Shown here piece by piece: positions 6,468 through 8,388 of a DNA stretch of 8,388 nt. The position numbers and the translations under genes are program-made. The notes beneath the pieces were generated by a model. The model had not been told where the DNA came from. It did not search any database and saw nothing but the letters and a program-made list of their open reading frames with translations. The DNA is taken from positions 1 through 8,388 of the forward strand of contig JAJYJF010000074.1 in assembly GCA_021796375.1 (NCBI GenBank), read 5' to 3'. Within the stretch, counting starts at the first letter, position 1, and every line of letters starts with the position of its first letter. This DNA comes from Chloroflexota bacterium (GTDB lineage Bacteria > Chloroflexota > Anaerolineae > Anaerolineales > Anaerolineaceae).

Positions 6468-8072
6468 CTACGTCAGGAAGGTGATTTCCTCGGCCGGGCC
6501 GACCGGCGCTTCTTCCGGCCTGCCGCCCGCCATCAAAAAGCCGATCCGGTTCAGGTTGGTCTCGGCCGCCGGGCGGGTTTCCACAATCTGGCCTTCATAG
6601 ATCACGCTGATCGCGTCGCTGAGCGCCATGATCTCATCCAGCTCGGACGAGATGATCAAAACGGCGCAGCCCTGGTCGCGCGCCTGGACTATCTGGCGGT
6701 GGATGAAGCTGGCGGCGCCCACGTCCAGACCGCGGGTCGGCTGCATCGCGATGAGGACTGACGGGTTCCCGCCCAGCGCCCGGGCCAGGATGACCTTCTG
6801 CTGGTTGCCGCCGGAAAGCTTCTTGGCTTCCACCCCGGCTCCCGGGGCGCGGATGTCGAATTTCTCCATCAGCTGTTCGGCGCGGGCTTCCATCCGCCTG
6901 AATTTGCGCCAGCCGCGGTCCGCGTACGGGGGCAGCTCGAAGTTCTCGATGAGCAGGTTATCCGTGATGCTCAGCCCCAGCACCAGCCCTTCGGTCTGCC
7001 GGTTTTCCGGGATATGCTCGATGCCGGATAGAATCCGCTCCGCCGTCCTGGCCCGGGAAATGTCCTGGTCTTTCAGCAGGATGCGCCCCTGATCCAGGAC
7101 GCGCAGGCCCATGATCGCCTCGACCAGGGCCTGCTGGCCGTTGCCGTCCACGCCGGCGAGCCCGTGGATTTCACCCGCGCGCAGGGCCAGGGTGAATCCG
7201 TTCAGCTTGGTAATGTTCAGGTCATCCCGGGCGACCGCGCCTTCCACGGATAGGACCGCGCCGGCGGGCTGGCATTCGCTTTTTACGATGGTCAGGTCGA
7301 TCGTCTGCCCCACCATGGATTCGGCCAGCTCGGAGATCGTGGTCTCGGGGGTGTTGAACGTCCGCACCACCCGGCCGCGGCGCATCACTGTTACCCGGTT
7401 GCTGACCTTCATCACCTCTTTCAGCTTGTGGCTGATGAAGATGATCGTGACGTGATCTTCCTGGAGCTTCTCGATGAGCTTGAACAGCTCCTCGGTCTCC
7501 TGGGGGATCAGCACGGCGGTGGGCTCATCCAGAATCAGGATCCGCGCCCCGCGGTAGAGCGCCTTGATGATCTCCACCTTCTGCTGCTGGCCGACGGTGA
7601 GCTTGCCGACCCTGGTCGCCAGCGGGACGTTGAGCCCCAGGTCGTCGGCGAGCACCTTGACGCGCTGCATGGATTCCGCGAGGTTCAGCAGCGGGTAGCG
7701 CTCCGGCCGGAGGCCCAGCACGATGTTCTCGATCACCGAGAAGGTGGGCACCAGCATGAAGTGCTGGTGGACCATCCCGATGCCGAAAGCCATCGCGTCC
7801 TGCGGGGTCCGGATTCGGGCGGGCTTGCCGCCGACCAGGATCTCCCCTTCATCCTTTTGATACAGCCCGTAAACCACCTTCATCAGGGTGGATTTCCCCG
7901 CGCCGTTTTCGCCCAGCAGGGCGTGGACTTCGCCGGCGTTGATTTTGAGGTCCACCTGGTCGTTGGCCAGCACCCCGGGGAATTTCTTGACGATTCCCCG
8001 CAGCTCGAGGATGACCGCCGGCCCCGCGTCCGGGGCGGTTTGAGAGGCGTTTGCCTTGAGGGTCTCGTTCAT
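6468..8072 (-). CDS. ABC importer ATPase, BMP-type nucleoside/simple-sugar family (YufO-like)
   Basis: This 534-residue protein carries two fused nucleotide-binding domains and sits on the inner face of the membrane with a permease pair. Domain 1 has Walker A GENGAGKST (54-62), Q-loop Gln103, the signature LTVGQQQKVE (158-167), Walker B ILILDEPTAV (178-187) and H-loop His215. Domain 2 has a degenerate Walker A, GVDGNGQQA (307-315), lacking the lysine; the signature LSGGNQQKV (419-427); and IAMQPTRGLD (441-450), in which the Walker B Asp and Glu are replaced. This asymmetry and these motifs are, from memory, typical of importers served by BMP-family lipoproteins (YufO, RnsB), which carry nucleosides, rather than of RbsA. 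The ATG at 8072 lies 3 bp after the permease stop; its ribosome site AGAGGG (8080-8085) is inside the permease's last codons, so translation is probably coupled. Substrate-binding protein and promoter lie outside the window. Confidence 0.9.
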   Translation of the reverse strand: MNETLKANASQTAPDAGPAVILELRGIVKKFPGVLANDQVDLKINAGEVHALLGENGAGKSTLMKVVYGLYQKDEGEILVGGKPARIRTPQDAMAFGIGMVHQHFMLVPTFSVIENIVLGLRPERYPLLNLAESMQRVKVLADDLGLNVPLATRVGKLTVGQQQKVEIIKALYRGARILILDEPTAVLIPQETEELFKLIEKLQEDHVTIIFISHKLKEVMKVSNRVTVMRRGRVVRTFNTPETTISELAESMVGQTIDLTIVKSECQPAGAVLSVEGAVARDDLNITKLNGFTLALRAGEIHGLAGVDGNGQQALVEAIMGLRVLDQGRILLKDQDISRARTAERILSGIEHIPENRQTEGLVLGLSITDNLLIENFELPPYADRGWRKFRRMEARAEQLMEKFDIRAPGAGVEAKKLSGGNQQKVILARALGGNPSVLIAMQPTRGLDVGAASFIHRQIVQARDQGCAVLIISSELDEIMALSDAISVIYEGQIVETRPAAETNLNRIGFLMAGGRPEEAPVGPAEEITFLT

Positions 8073-8075
8073 GGC

Positions 8076-8388
8076 TTATCCCTCTTCCATAAACGGCGAG
8101 CCGCTGGCGGCGGGCCCGCGGGCGTTGCGCATGAAAAGCACCAGGGCCAGAAGGGTGATCAGGTAGGGGAGCATCATCAGCAGCTGGTAGGGCACCTGAA
8201 CCCCGTAGGCCTGGAGCCGGATCTGGAACGCGTCGCCCAGGCCAAACAGGATCGTGCCCAGGAAGGCGCCGATCGGGTTCCAGCGCCCGAAGATGATGGC
8301 CGCAAAGGCAATAAACCCGCGCCCGGCGGACATATTCTCCTGGAAGGCGTTAATGTTCGAAGCGCTGACCAGCGCGGAGCCGCTCATC
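8076..8388 (-). CDS. ABC importer permease, YufQ-like (C-terminal part, 5' truncated)
   Basis: These are the last 100 or so residues of an inner-membrane permease of the branched-chain amino acid/BMP-type family; the gene continues beyond the right edge. Seen: the cytoplasmic coupling segment with AGRGFIAFAAIIFGRWNP, then a hydrophobic helix GAFLGTILFGLGDAFQ, then a last helix MMLPYLITLLALVLFM, and a short polar tail ending in EEG. The AGRGF...FGRWNP block is characteristic of the second permease of nucleoside importers (YufQ type), which partners the YufP-type subunit. The fragment lies directly upstream of the ATPase and is probably co-transcribed with it. In the Bacillus yufNOPQ arrangement the ATPase precedes the permeases, so the order is different here. 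Confidence 0.85.
   Translation of the reverse strand, partial: MSGSALVSASNINAFQENMSAGRGFIAFAAIIFGRWNPIGAFLGTILFGLGDAFQIRLQAYGVQVPYQLLMMLPYLITLLALVLFMRNARGPAASGSPFMEEG

Overview
The window is a GC-rich, densely packed bacterial segment that looks like a catabolic accessory locus. A run of six genes on the + strand faces a two-gene fragment of an ABC importer on the - strand. There are no rRNA or tRNA genes, CRISPR arrays or insertion sequences that I can see. The organism cannot be fixed from the sequence. High GC, GTG/ATG starts with GGAGG-type ribosome binding sites, and a bacterial homologue of an archaeal C1-type cyclohydrolase beside YgeY/YgeW-like genes would suit an Anaerolineae-type Chloroflexota, but this is an inference from memory with moderate confidence.

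Left to right on the + strand: the C-terminal part of a class I DeoC/LacD/DhnA-type aldolase (1-392, cut by the window edge); an FGGY-family carbohydrate kinase (442-1923); a homologue of methenyltetrahydromethanopterin cyclohydrolase, Mch (1978-2943); an M20 metallohydrolase closest to the YgeY family (2969-4186); an aspartate/ornithine carbamoyltransferase-family protein of the knotted YgeW/AOTCase type (4214-5206); and a D-2-hydroxyacid dehydrogenase-family protein (5217-6242). Spacings are 49, 54, 25, 27 and 10 bp, with no terminator-like structure between the genes, so they are probably one operon whose promoter lies left of the window. Next comes a 225-bp convergent intergenic region (6243-6467) with a perfect 18-bp inverted repeat, a G-quadruplex-type motif on the - strand and a second hairpin with 10-bp arms. 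The - strand then carries the ATPase (8072-6468) and, 3 bp upstream of it, the C-terminus of the permease (8388-8076) of a BMP-family nucleoside/simple-sugar ABC importer.

As a working model (inference), the importer brings in a nucleoside-like compound. The kinase and aldolase would handle a sugar part. The cyclohydrolase, M20 hydrolase and carbamoyltransferase would open and dismantle a cyclic amidine or ureido compound, in a way that recalls the YgeW/YgeX/YgeY purine-degradation genes of enterobacteria. The Mch homologue is the surprising member: none of the other five genes of the run suggests methanopterin C1 chemistry, yet its catalytic Arg/Glu pair appears intact. The dehydrogenase is the second oddity, because the family's substrate-binding arginine is replaced by glycine and its cofactor loop looks NADP-type.
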